20,968 nt of DNA from JAJFUE01 sp039683515 (GTDB taxonomy: Bacteria > Sumerlaeota > Sumerlaeia > MVZB01): assembly GCA_039683515.1 (NCBI GenBank), contig JBDKRG010000037.1:1-20968 (forward strand), written 5' to 3'. Position numbers and translations under genes: made by a program. This document shows, in pieces, positions 14,409-20,601 of this stretch (the stretch's first letter is position 1; the number at the start of each line of letters is the position of its first letter). The notes beneath the pieces were generated by a model. It worked only from the letters and a program-made list of their open reading frames with translations, was not told the origin of the DNA and did not search any database.

Positions 14409-14426
14409 CGGACCTTTTCGGGTCCG
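14409..14426 (+). other. Small hairpin in the rpsK-rpoA spacer
   Basis: CGGACC (14409-14414) and GGTCCG (14421-14426) form a 6-bp stem with the loop TTTTCG. No U-tract follows. It occupies the site where rpsD stands in the canonical order, and could be a remnant or a processing site. Confidence 0.35.
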
Positions 14427-14465
14427 GGGCGAGTGGGTCCTAATAGCTTCAGTGACGTCATGAGG

Positions 14466-14478
14466 AGAGACGATCTCT
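14466..14478 (+). promoter_or_regulatory. Hairpin between SD and start of rpoA
   Basis: AGAGA (14466-14470), a 3-nt loop and TCTCT (14474-14478) fill the space between GAGG (14462-14465) and the ATG at 14479. Unfolded, the SD-to-start distance is long (12-13 nt); folded it would bring the SD next to the ATG. Its effect on translation is inferred only. Confidence 0.35.
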
Positions 14479-15492
14479 ATGAATTTTAAATCGATGATCA
14501 AGCCGCGGCACCTTCAGTTCGACGCCCAGCAGCTTACGTCTACCTTCGGCCGGTTCGTCGCCGAGCCGTTCGAGCGTGGGTTCGGCGTCACCGTCGGTAA
14601 CTCGCTGCGGCGGATCCTGCTGTCGTCGATTCCGGGCGCGGCCATCGTCTCCATCCGCGTCGAGGGGATCGAGCACGAGTTCATGACCAAGGAGGGAGTC
14701 AAGGAGGATATCTCGGATATCGTCCTGAACCTCAAGGCCCTGAACATCAAGATGTCGCCGACCATCCCGGCGATGACGGTCTATCTCGAGGCCGCCGGCC
14801 CGGGCGAGGTCAAGGCCGGCCAGATCGAGCTGCCCGAGGGCCTCGAGATCCTCAACCCCGAGCAGGTCATCGCGCACCTGGCCGAAGAGACCGTCCTGCA
14901 GATGGAAATCAACATCGCGACCGGCCGCGGCTACGTCCCGGCCAGCGAGTTCAAGAAGGATCCGGACGACATCGGCCTGATCGCCATCGACGCCGTGTTC
15001 TCCCCGATCCGCAACGTCAAATACATGGTCGAGGCCGCCCGCGTCGGCCAGCAGACCGACTTCGACCGGCTGATCCTCGAAGTCACCACCGACGGCACCG
15101 TGCGGCCCGAGGACTCCGTCTCCACCGCGGCCCAGATCCTCAAGCAGCATATGGACATCTTCATCCGCCCGGGCGAGGAGATCGAGCCGGCGCCGACCGT
15201 GGCCGAAGAGGCCGAGGCCGTCCTGCCGACCTCCGACATCGAGGAGAAACTCGACAAGTCGATCGAAGAGCTCGAGCTGTCGGTCCGCTCCTACAACTGC
15301 CTGGAGGCGGCCGGCATCAAGACGATCCGCGACCTGGTCCAGAAGAGCGAGAGCGAGATGCTCAAGTACCGCAACTTCGGCCGCAAGTCGCTGACCGAGA
15401 TCAAGAACATCCTGAAGGAGATGGGCCTCGGCTTCAACATGAAGCTCGACGAGACCGGCATGCCCATCATGAGCGGCGAAGAGAAAGAATAG
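14479..15492 (+). CDS. rpoA: RNA polymerase alpha subunit
   Basis: A 337-residue protein. The N-terminal dimerisation domain shows RFVAEPFERGFGVTVGNSLR and RILLSSIPGAA near 25-54, which contact beta and beta-prime. A flexible linker follows, rich in Glu/Ala/Pro around residues 234-255. The C-terminal DNA-binding domain starts near 266 with ELSVRSYNCLEAAGI; Arg270 matches E. coli Arg265, which contacts UP elements, and NFGRKSLTEIKNIL is intact. It therefore should bind UP elements and activators normally. The gene lies 74 nt after rpsK and 69 nt before rplQ, without the usual rpsD before it. Confidence 0.97.
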   Translation: MNFKSMIKPRHLQFDAQQLTSTFGRFVAEPFERGFGVTVGNSLRRILLSSIPGAAIVSIRVEGIEHEFMTKEGVKEDISDIVLNLKALNIKMSPTIPAMTVYLEAAGPGEVKAGQIELPEGLEILNPEQVIAHLAEETVLQMEINIATGRGYVPASEFKKDPDDIGLIAIDAVFSPIRNVKYMVEAARVGQQTDFDRLILEVTTDGTVRPEDSVSTAAQILKQHMDIFIRPGEEIEPAPTVAEEAEAVLPTSDIEEKLDKSIEELELSVRSYNCLEAAGIKTIRDLVQKSESEMLKYRNFGRKSLTEIKNILKEMGLGFNMKLDETGMPIMSGEEKE

Positions 15493-15495
15493 CCT

Positions 15496-15521
15496 GGGAA
15501 CGCGCCGCTCTCCTGAGCGGC
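15496..15521 (+). repeat. Structured repeat, family B, half element
   Basis: GGGAACGC (15496-15503) leads into a hairpin, GCCGCTC (15504-15510), loop TCCT, GAGCGGC (15515-15521), in the rpoA-rplQ spacer. The same lead plus hairpin with a TCC-containing loop forms the left half of the full element at 19150-19210. The right half is absent here. Confidence 0.65.
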
Positions 15522-15561
15522 ATATCTATAGACCGAGTAATTCATTGCCGAGTAGGACACG

Positions 15562-16020
15562 ATGCGACACCGCAAACACCGCAGCAAACTGAACCGCACC
15601 AGCGAACACCGCCTGGCGCTGATGCGCAATCTGACCGCGGCGCTCATCGAGCACGAGCGCATCCACACGACGCAGGTCAAGGCCGTCCAGCTCAGGCCGT
15701 TCGTCGAGACGCTGGTGACGATCGCCCGGCGCGGCACCCTTGCCGACAAGCGCCTGGCGCTCTCCCGCCTGCCTCAGCGCGACGCGGTCGTCAAGCTGTT
15801 CGACGTCATCGCCCCGCGCGTGGAAAACCGCGCCGGCGGCTACCTGCGCATCGTCAAGGACGCCCGCCGCATGGGCGACGGCGCCCCGATGGCCTACATC
15901 GAGTTCGTCGACCGTCCGGCCGAGGGGACCGAGGAAGAGCCCAAGAAGAAGACGCTCAAGCAGCGCAAGCACGAGCGGCGCAAGGAAGTCGCCAAGATGC
16001 GCAAGGAAGCCAAGGCATAA
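15562..16020 (+). CDS. rplQ: 50S ribosomal protein L17
   Basis: A 152-residue protein beginning MRHRKHRSKLNRTSEHRLAL, with the L17 core RNLTAALIEHERIHTTQVKA and AVVKLFDVIAPRVENRAGGY, then DARRMGDGAPMAYIEFV. L17 lies near the tunnel exit. The last 35 or so residues are a charged Lys/Arg/Glu tail (EEPKKKTLKQRKHERRKEVA), longer than the E. coli protein (127) but common in other phyla. It has a weak SD (TAGGA). It sits between two spacers that each hold a structured repeat. Confidence 0.97.
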   Translation: MRHRKHRSKLNRTSEHRLALMRNLTAALIEHERIHTTQVKAVQLRPFVETLVTIARRGTLADKRLALSRLPQRDAVVKLFDVIAPRVENRAGGYLRIVKDARRMGDGAPMAYIEFVDRPAEGTEEEPKKKTLKQRKHERRKEVAKMRKEAKA

Positions 16021-16024
16021 AGAG

Positions 16025-16050
16025 GGTAGCTGTCGGGGCTTCGACCCGAC
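16025..16050 (-). repeat. Structured repeat, family A, half element
   Basis: GTCGGGGCTTCGACCCGAC (16032-16050) is the exact reverse complement of 171-189 in the tuf-rpsJ spacer. GGTAGC at 16025-16030 corresponds to the CCTACC arm of that copy. It folds into a 6-bp stem. It fills much of the rplQ-rpsD spacer, ahead of the rpsD SD (GAGAGGA). Confidence 0.75.
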
Positions 16051-16086
16051 GCAACTTTGAATTCTTCACGCTGAGAGGAATAGACT

Positions 16087-16722
16087 GTGGCTCGTTATAC
16101 CGGACCTGTTGATCGCCTGAGCCGCCGCGAGGGGCGCGACCTGCACCTCAAGGGCGAGCGCTACTTCAAGGGCAAGTCCCCCATCCAGCGCCGGCCGTTT
16201 CCGCCGGGCGCCCACATGCAGACGCGCACCAAGCAGCTGTCCACCTTCGGCCAGCAGCTTCGCGAGAAGCAGTCGCTCAAGCGCATGTACGGCGTGCTCG
16301 AGGCGCAGTTCCACCGTTATTTCGAGCAGGCCGCCCGCTACCGCGGCGTGACCGGCACGATCCTGCTCCAGCTGCTCGAGTCGCGCCTCGACAACCTGGT
16401 CTACCGCGCCGGCTTCGCCTCGACGCGCACCCAGGCCCGCCAGCTCGTCGCGCACGGCCACGTCCTGGTCGACGGCGAGAAGTGCGACCGCCCGTCGGCG
16501 CAGATCAAGCCCGGCCAGGTCATCACCCTCAAGGAGAAGGCCCGCGCCAACAAGTTCGTCGCCGAGTCGCTCGAATTCATCGAGAAGCGCGGCGGCCGCA
16601 AGCCGTGGGTCAGCTTCGACGTCGACAAGTCCGCGGCGACGTTCGTCACCCTGCCCGCGCGCGAGGAACTCGATGACGTCGAAGTCAAGGAACAGATGGT
16701 CGTCGAACTTTACAGCCGTTAA
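16087..16722 (+). CDS. rpsD: 30S ribosomal protein S4
   Basis: A 211-residue protein read from GTG, with GAGAGGA upstream. It starts ARYTGPVDRLSRREGRDLHL and has the S4 RNA-binding domain from about residue 98 (ESRLDNLVYRAGFASTRTQA, then RQLVAHGHVLVDGEK). The N-terminal zinc cysteine cluster of some S4 proteins is missing, so it is the zinc-free form. S4 is a primary assembly protein of the 16S 5' domain and in E. coli represses the alpha operon. Its place here, after rplQ at the end of the cluster, differs from the usual rpsK-rpsD-rpoA order. Confidence 0.97.
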   Translation: MARYTGPVDRLSRREGRDLHLKGERYFKGKSPIQRRPFPPGAHMQTRTKQLSTFGQQLREKQSLKRMYGVLEAQFHRYFEQAARYRGVTGTILLQLLESRLDNLVYRAGFASTRTQARQLVAHGHVLVDGEKCDRPSAQIKPGQVITLKEKARANKFVAESLEFIEKRGGRKPWVSFDVDKSAATFVTLPAREELDDVEVKEQMVVELYSR

Positions 16723-16735
16723 TCGAATGCAGTAG

Positions 16736-16755
16736 CCCAAGCGTAAGCGCGGGCC
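16736..16755 (+). repeat. GCGTAAGCG-cored hairpin
   Basis: GCCC, a two-base bulge, GCG, loop TAAG, CGC, GGGC folds just after rpsD. From memory, hairpins with a GCGTAAGCG core and GCCC/GGGC arms are abundant in planctomycete genomes; I have not checked this. Confidence 0.45.
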
Positions 16756-16766
16756 TGAAAAAAAAC

Positions 16767-16801
16767 AAACCGGGCGAAGCCATCAGGCTCGCCCGGTTTT
16801 T
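16767..16801 (+). terminator. Intrinsic terminator of the ribosomal super-operon
   Basis: AAACCGGGCG (16767-16776) pairs with CGCCCGGTTT (16790-16799); inside, AGCC pairs with GGCT around an ATCA loop, with one bulged A. Five Ts end the stem on the + strand, and an A-tract precedes it, so it may also work on the minus strand. It stands 44 nt after the rpsD stop. Confidence 0.9.
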
Positions 16802-16809
16802 GATTTGTC

Positions 16810-16835
16810 GGCAAGCCGCTTTGGCTCGAAGCGAC
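16810..16835 (+). repeat. Structured repeat, family A, left-hairpin fragment
   Basis: CGCTTTGGCTCGAAGCGA (16817-16834) matches 140-157 at 17 of 18 positions, with a diverged GGCAAGC lead in place of GGTAGG. The matching right part of the family resumes only after 57 nt, at 16893. Confidence 0.65.
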
Positions 16836-16866
16836 CCACCTTTAGAGCGCATGACAAAAGTTATCG

Positions 16867-16899
16867 GTTCGTGCTCGTGCTCGTAATCGTAATCGAATC
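16867..16899 (-). repeat. 6-bp tandem repeat array
   Basis: Units TCGTGC, TCGTGC, TCGTAA, TCGTAA and TCGAAT run in sequence. The reverse complement matches the array before adk (11426-11460). It lies inside the interrupted family A copy. Confidence 0.65.
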
Positions 16900-17046
16900 A
16901 GCACCAAGCTTCGAACCCAAGCCCCGGCAGGGGCGACACAATCAAATCAAACCGAGGCATCCATTGCCGGAAAACTTTTGTCACTCGCTTTAATGCATTT
17001 TAATAAATAATAGCTGCACAACTCCCGGCGGGCGAATGGGATTGAT

Positions 17047-17166
17047 GCGCTGAAAGCGCAAAAGATTCCAGCCTGGGGCGGAGCGAAGCGCAGCCCCAGG
17101 TCAGCGAGCCCGCATCGATAAGAGCTCTGAAAGAGCGCAAGAAATTTCTCCCGCGCCTTCAGCGCT
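17047..17166. repeat. Hairpin-rich intergenic element
   Basis: Two similar units, GCGCTGAAAGCGC (17047-17059) and a second with GCTCTGAAAGAGC near 17124-17136, flank a strong stem, CCTGGGGC (17072-17079) with GCCCCAGG (17093-17100). A further GCGCCTTCAGCGC, the inverse of the first unit, ends near 17166. The pattern suggests an interspersed non-coding element; I recall similar sequences in PVC genomes but cannot verify it. Confidence 0.5.
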
Positions 17167-17213
17167 CGGAAGACTATGGTTCGCCGTACGAATGAATTCT
17201 GAAAATGCCCTAA

Positions 17214-18191
17214 TCAAACATCGCTGATGCACTTGTCATAAAAATCCAGGCAATTGTCCCGGTTCTCGCTCGAGCGCCAGGCGATGCCGGTGCGCGGGTG
17301 CTGATTGAACTGGCCGGTGATGATGTACGGCGGGTAGGGGCCCCACTCGATCTCCTGCTGCAGCCTGGGGAACTGATCCTGCAGGAGTTTCCAGATCGGG
17401 CGGATCTTGAACTTGGGATTGCGCAGGAAGCCCATCAGCAGCTCCATCGGGCAGTTGCCGGCGCCGCGGCCCAGGCCGCCCATCGTGGCGTCGATCCGGT
17501 TGGCCAGGTTGATGATCGCCTCGATCGTGTTGGCGAACGCCAGCTGCTGGTTGTTGTGGGCGTGGATGCCGACTTCCTTGCCGGTCCCCTCCAGCGCCTT
17601 GCGGTAGCGCAGGACGAGGTTCTTGATCTGCTCGCTGTAGAGCGAGCCGAAGCTGTCCACCACGACGATCGTCGAGACGGGCGACTGGGCCACGAGCTCC
17701 AGGGCCTGGTCGATCTCGGCGTCCTGCGCGATCGAGATCGCCATGATGTTGCAGGTCGTCTCGTAGCCCTTCTGGTGGGCGTCGTTGATCATGTCGAGGG
17801 CTTCGGCGACCTGGTTGGCGTAGCACGCGACCCGCACCATGTCGACGATGCTTTTTTCCTTGGGCAGGATGTCGGTGCGCCAGTCGCATTTGCCGCCGGC
17901 GTCGGCCATGACGGCGATTTTGAGGTCCGTCGGGTTGTCGTCGGTGATGCGGCGGATGTCGTCCTCGTTGCAGAACTTCCACGCCCCGAACTTGTCAGGG
18001 GCGAAGATGCGCTTGGAGGCCTTATAGCCGATCTCCATGTAATCGATCCCGGCTTCGACGCAGGTGTCGTAGACAGCCTTGACGAATCCGTCCTCGAACA
18101 TGTGATCGTTGACCAGCCCACCATCGCGAATGGTGCAATCGAGCACCTTGATGCCGGGCCGGAAGGTTACCCATGGAGCAATATCCGGCAT
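17214..18191 (-). CDS. DRE-TIM metallolyase, aldolase catalytic domain protein
   Basis: A 325-residue cytoplasmic protein of the HMG-CoA lyase-like TIM-barrel family, nearest in motif to 4-hydroxy-2-oxovalerate aldolase. LDCTIRDGG at 17-25 gives the catalytic Arg22 and metal-binding Asp23; GIHAHNNQQLAFANTIEAI holds His210 and His212; GLGRGAGNCPMELL at 240-252 is the glycine-rich segment. The C-terminus lacks a recognisable communication domain that would pair with an acylating aldehyde dehydrogenase, and no such dehydrogenase is nearby, so the substrate is unknown; pyruvate-forming aldol cleavage is the family expectation. The ATG at 18191 has GGAGG 8 nt upstream; longer in-frame starts lack this. 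Alternatives are an isopropylmalate-synthase relative. Confidence 0.88.
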   Translation of the reverse strand: MPDIAPWVTFRPGIKVLDCTIRDGGLVNDHMFEDGFVKAVYDTCVEAGIDYMEIGYKASKRIFAPDKFGAWKFCNEDDIRRITDDNPTDLKIAVMADAGGKCDWRTDILPKEKSIVDMVRVACYANQVAEALDMINDAHQKGYETTCNIMAISIAQDAEIDQALELVAQSPVSTIVVVDSFGSLYSEQIKNLVLRYRKALEGTGKEVGIHAHNNQQLAFANTIEAIINLANRIDATMGGLGRGAGNCPMELLMGFLRNPKFKIRPIWKLLQDQFPRLQQEIEWGPYPPYIITGQFNQHPRTGIAWRSSENRDNCLDFYDKCISDV

Positions 18192-18582
18192 GGCAAGACC
18201 TCCGAAAGATAATTGAACACCCCTGTCAGGCGCACCACGCCCGAGCCTTTTGCCCTGCATCTCCAGGTGGAAAAGGGTAACGATACAGTATGCCGCTGGG
18301 ACGCCCGAAATCAAGCAAATTGAGGGGAAAAAGAAAAAGCAAACGTTATATAGGTAAAAATATATTTAAAATCATCTTTACTTTCGCCTCGCGGCTTGGG
18401 TAGTCTGTTCGACGGTGAAAATCTCGGTCCCCTTTTTTTGCAGTGGACTTCGACTCTTCTCGAGTTTCCCCGGCAAAGATTGACCAGGCCACGAGATCGA
18501 ACCAGGCGCGCCTTGCGTCGGTTATCACACCCGCGCGCTGTACTTCTGAATGGGTCGAGTCAATCGACCGGGGACACTGTTC
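18192..18582. other. Divergent spacer with AT-rich island
   Basis: This 391-nt gap separates the minus-strand aldolase gene from the + strand RRM gene. A weak minus-strand promoter candidate is TTGATT (18309-18314) with TACTGT (18285-18290), spaced 18 nt. An AT-rich island at about 18345-18376 stands out in GC-rich DNA and may hold the RRM promoter, which would leave a leader of about 200 nt. GGTCGA/TCGACC (18553-18558, 18564-18569) makes a hairpin just before the RRM SD. No gene is seen. Confidence 0.55.
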
Positions 18583-18888
18583 ATGAGACTCTATGTTGGT
18601 AATCTGAACTACGCCACCACCGAAGACGAGCTTCGCGAGATCTTCGGCGCCCACGGTGAGGTAGTGTCCGTCACCCTGATCCGCGACCGCGAAACGGGCC
18701 GCGCCAAGGGTTTCGGGTTCGTCGAATTCTCCAGCGACGACGCTGGCCGCGACGCCATTGCCGCCCTCGACGGCAAGCAGGTCGGCGGTCGCGCGCTGAA
18801 AGTCAACGAAGCTCGTCCGCGTGAAGCGGGCTCCGGCGGCGGCGGCGGTTTCCGCGGCGGCCGTGGCGGCGGTTTCGGCCGGCGCTAA
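18583..18888 (+). CDS. RRM-domain RNA-binding protein, glycine-rich tail
   Basis: A 101-residue protein with one RNA recognition motif. RNP2 is LYVGNL (3-8) and RNP1 is KGFGFVEF (42-49), with the expected aromatic residues, so it should bind single-stranded RNA. Residues 83-101 are a Gly/Arg-rich tail. This layout matches bacterial RRM proteins best known from cyanobacteria, where some are cold-induced; the same regulation here is only a guess. The ATG at 18583 has GGGGA 8 nt upstream. An in-frame ATG 33 nt earlier would add residues not found in the family. It stands alone, with its own terminator 30 nt downstream. Confidence 0.93.
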   Translation: MRLYVGNLNYATTEDELREIFGAHGEVVSVTLIRDRETGRAKGFGFVEFSSDDAGRDAIAALDGKQVGGRALKVNEARPREAGSGGGGGFRGGRGGGFGRR

Positions 18889-18911
18889 GCCTTCGTTTCA
18901 ATACATTGTTA

Positions 18912-18960
18912 AAACGGTTCGGCGGGGATCGCCTCGGTGCGGTCCCCGCCGAATTGTTTG
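18912..18960 (+). terminator. Intrinsic terminator of the RRM gene
   Basis: TTCGGCGGGGA (18918-18928) pairs perfectly with TCCCCGCCGAA (18943-18953), and the stem extends inward through TCGC/GCGG with a wobble pair. TTGTTTG follows. It lies 30 nt after the RRM stop. Confidence 0.75.
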
Positions 18961-19215
18961 ATATCGTTGAGTTTGGGAGTCCCGGCTCGAGCCGGAATGG
19001 CTTATGGCTTCGCACGGCCGATCATCTCATCCAATCTCGCGATGGTTGAATCGCGCAGCGATGGGAATTTGTGACGAGCGTCGCCAACGCGATCCACAGC
19101 CAGCGGAATCGATGGGGTGGTTTGTCGGTCATCATCGATCCTCATCCCTGGGAACGCCGATCTCCGGATCGGCATCAAACAATGCGGCCACTCAGGAGAG
19201 TGGCGTTCCCGGCGA
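18961..19215. other. Non-coding spacer between RRM terminator and minus-strand gene
   Basis: With the terminator, the gap from 18889 to 19215 is 327 nt. CCGGCTCGAGCCGG (18982-18995) is a perfect 14-nt palindrome. 19004-19140 shows nothing I recognise. A family B repeat occupies 19150-19210. A short + strand open frame crosses this repeat but has no gene-like features. Confidence 0.6.
19150..19210. repeat. Structured repeat, family B, full three-way-junction form
   Basis: Outer arms GGGAAC (19150-19155) and GTTCCC (19205-19210) enclose two hairpins: GCCGATC/GATCGGC with loop TCCG (19156-19173), and GCCACTC/GAGTGGC with loop AGGA (19187-19204). The left half recurs in the rpoA-rplQ spacer. It lies 5 nt past the stop of the minus-strand gene, so it would form at the 3' end of that mRNA. 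Confidence 0.75.
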
Positions 19216-20595
19216 TCATCTCTTCACGCGAACCATGATATCCCCCGCGCTACGCGTTCCGTTCGTCGGGTCGTACGCGATCGTCGCGTGCTGGTCTTCC
19301 CGATCCGGGCCGACGCTGTAGATCGTCACCTCGCCGGCGCCGTGGATCCGCTTGAGCGGCTTGCCGCTGAACGGATCGACGCGCGGCTCGGCGCTCTCCC
19401 CGCCCACCACCTCGTCAAGCCCCGCCACCCCGAGTTCGAGCCCCGTTTGGGTGACATTGTTGCGGGTCCCGGGCTCCTCGATATTGGGTATCGGGATGAA
19501 ATAATACGGGTAGAACAGGCGATCCTTGCTTTCGATGCGCTCCACCATGGCGTCGAATGATTCGACGGAGCCGGGGGACGAGAGTCTCTTCAGCCCATTG
19601 GCGTAGACCTCGTCGAACCGGCTGAGCTGGGTGTCGGCGGTGGCCTTGACGTATGTCCCGGTGAGCGCCGCGTAGGTGTAATCGTGGAGGACCTTGACGG
19701 GTTCCGTGCGCACGTCGTCGAGCACGGTCCAGATGTTCGGGTCGCCCCGTTGGCCCAACTGCTCGGTCATTAACCCCATGATCGAGCCGTTTAATTTGTT
19801 CACCAGATTGTATCGGGATCCCCGGTATTCGCATTCCATGACGCGCCGGATGTCGAGCGGCGGCATCGCGGCGAATTTCTCGCGCAACTCTTTTGCGATC
19901 TCGGGCGGCGGGGAGTCCTTGAGCCACCACGCCAGTTCGCTGCTCATCCGGCTCCGCATCGCGACGGCGACGAGGCCGCTGATCAGGCACGGCTCCTTGA
20001 TCATCTGTGCCAGCGGCTCGACCGCGAGCAGCGCCTTGGCCGCGCCCTCCATGTCGCCCGACTTGCGCAGTCGCCGGCTTTCGCCGCACAGGATCGTGGC
20101 CATCCACTGAGTCGCCAATAAATTCGGCAGCGGCAGCTGATTGAATTTGTCCACGCCGAACGCGAGCGCCTCTTCGCACGGCATGAGCGGCTTGCCGCCC
20201 GCCTCGGCCAGTTTCATGATGTCGGCGATCAGGTCGCGGTGATCGAGGAGCCATTTCTCGTTTTCGGCCGACAGCGGCTCTTTGGGATCCCACTTAAACC
20301 CGAAATCACTCGGCCGGTCGCACGCCCCGAGCGCGGCATCGATTTTCGAATACAACGCCGCCACGTCGTCACCGCAACCGGCCGCCAGTATGCTTTCAAA
20401 GTTTTTTGGGGCGTTGGTCTTTGGACCGGGTGCGGCCGGTTTGACTTGGAGCAGATTCGTCGGCGGCTCGATCCGTTCGGGCGTGATGCGGTGGGCCGCA
20501 ATGAGCATGGATACGACCGCGATCGCCAGCACCGGGATCGCGAGGACGATCCCGGCATAAACCAAAACGCGGCGGCGAGACGGAATGAGGTTCAT
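19216..20595 (-). CDS. Membrane-anchored protein of unknown function
   Basis: I do not recognise a named family. The 459-residue product has basic residues and one N-terminal membrane helix (about residues 10-33, VLVYAGIVLAIPVLAIAVV), so most of it probably lies outside the membrane on the periplasmic side. The middle is largely helical. The C-terminus has VDPFSGKPL (from 406), YSVGPD (426-431) and GDIMVRV (451-457), a pattern I associate with planctomycete and PVC proteins and loosely with pseudopilin tails. The ATG at 20595 is preceded by GAGGGGG at good spacing; a longer frame (to 20730) has no SD or family support. A family B repeat follows its stop. Confidence 0.8.
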   Translation of the reverse strand: MNLIPSRRRVLVYAGIVLAIPVLAIAVVSMLIAAHRITPERIEPPTNLLQVKPAAPGPKTNAPKNFESILAAGCGDDVAALYSKIDAALGACDRPSDFGFKWDPKEPLSAENEKWLLDHRDLIADIMKLAEAGGKPLMPCEEALAFGVDKFNQLPLPNLLATQWMATILCGESRRLRKSGDMEGAAKALLAVEPLAQMIKEPCLISGLVAVAMRSRMSSELAWWLKDSPPPEIAKELREKFAAMPPLDIRRVMECEYRGSRYNLVNKLNGSIMGLMTEQLGQRGDPNIWTVLDDVRTEPVKVLHDYTYAALTGTYVKATADTQLSRFDEVYANGLKRLSSPGSVESFDAMVERIESKDRLFYPYYFIPIPNIEEPGTRNNVTQTGLELGVAGLDEVVGGESAEPRVDPFSGKPLKRIHGAGEVTIYSVGPDREDQHATIAYDPTNGTRSAGDIMVRVKR

Positions 20596-20601
20596 GAGCA
20601 C

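Larger units (their letters stand above)
16802..17213. other. Non-coding spacer rich in repeats
   Basis: No plausible gene lies in these 412 nt. It begins with a family A fragment (16810-16835), then a hexamer array (16867-16899), then TCGAATCAGC (16893-16902), which continues the family A sequence of 161-170. An AT-rich stretch follows at 16990-17015. From 17047 there is a hairpin-rich element described separately. I see no clear terminator for the minus-strand gene that ends at 17214. Confidence 0.7.

Noticed and set aside
14453..14460. TGACGTCA palindrome before rpoA, possible operator
   Set aside because: An 8-nt palindrome is expected by chance, and no second copy is seen in the spacers.
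16805..16993. A 62-codon + strand open frame after the rpsD terminator
   Set aside because: It is translated repeat sequence downstream of a strong terminator, without an SD.
16723..17213. Possible tRNA or small structured RNA gene
   Set aside because: The hairpins do not assemble into a cloverleaf, and no T-loop or anticodon arm pattern is visible.
17298..18212. A 304-codon + strand open frame opposite the aldolase gene
   Set aside because: The minus-strand frame has intact catalytic motifs and an SD; this one has neither.
18396..18602. A 68-codon + strand open frame before the RRM gene
   Set aside because: It overlaps the RRM start in another phase and has no recognisable features.
19004..19321. 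A 105-codon + strand open frame crossing a family B repeat
   Set aside because: Its middle is translated repeat DNA and its end lies antisense to the 459-residue gene; no SD.
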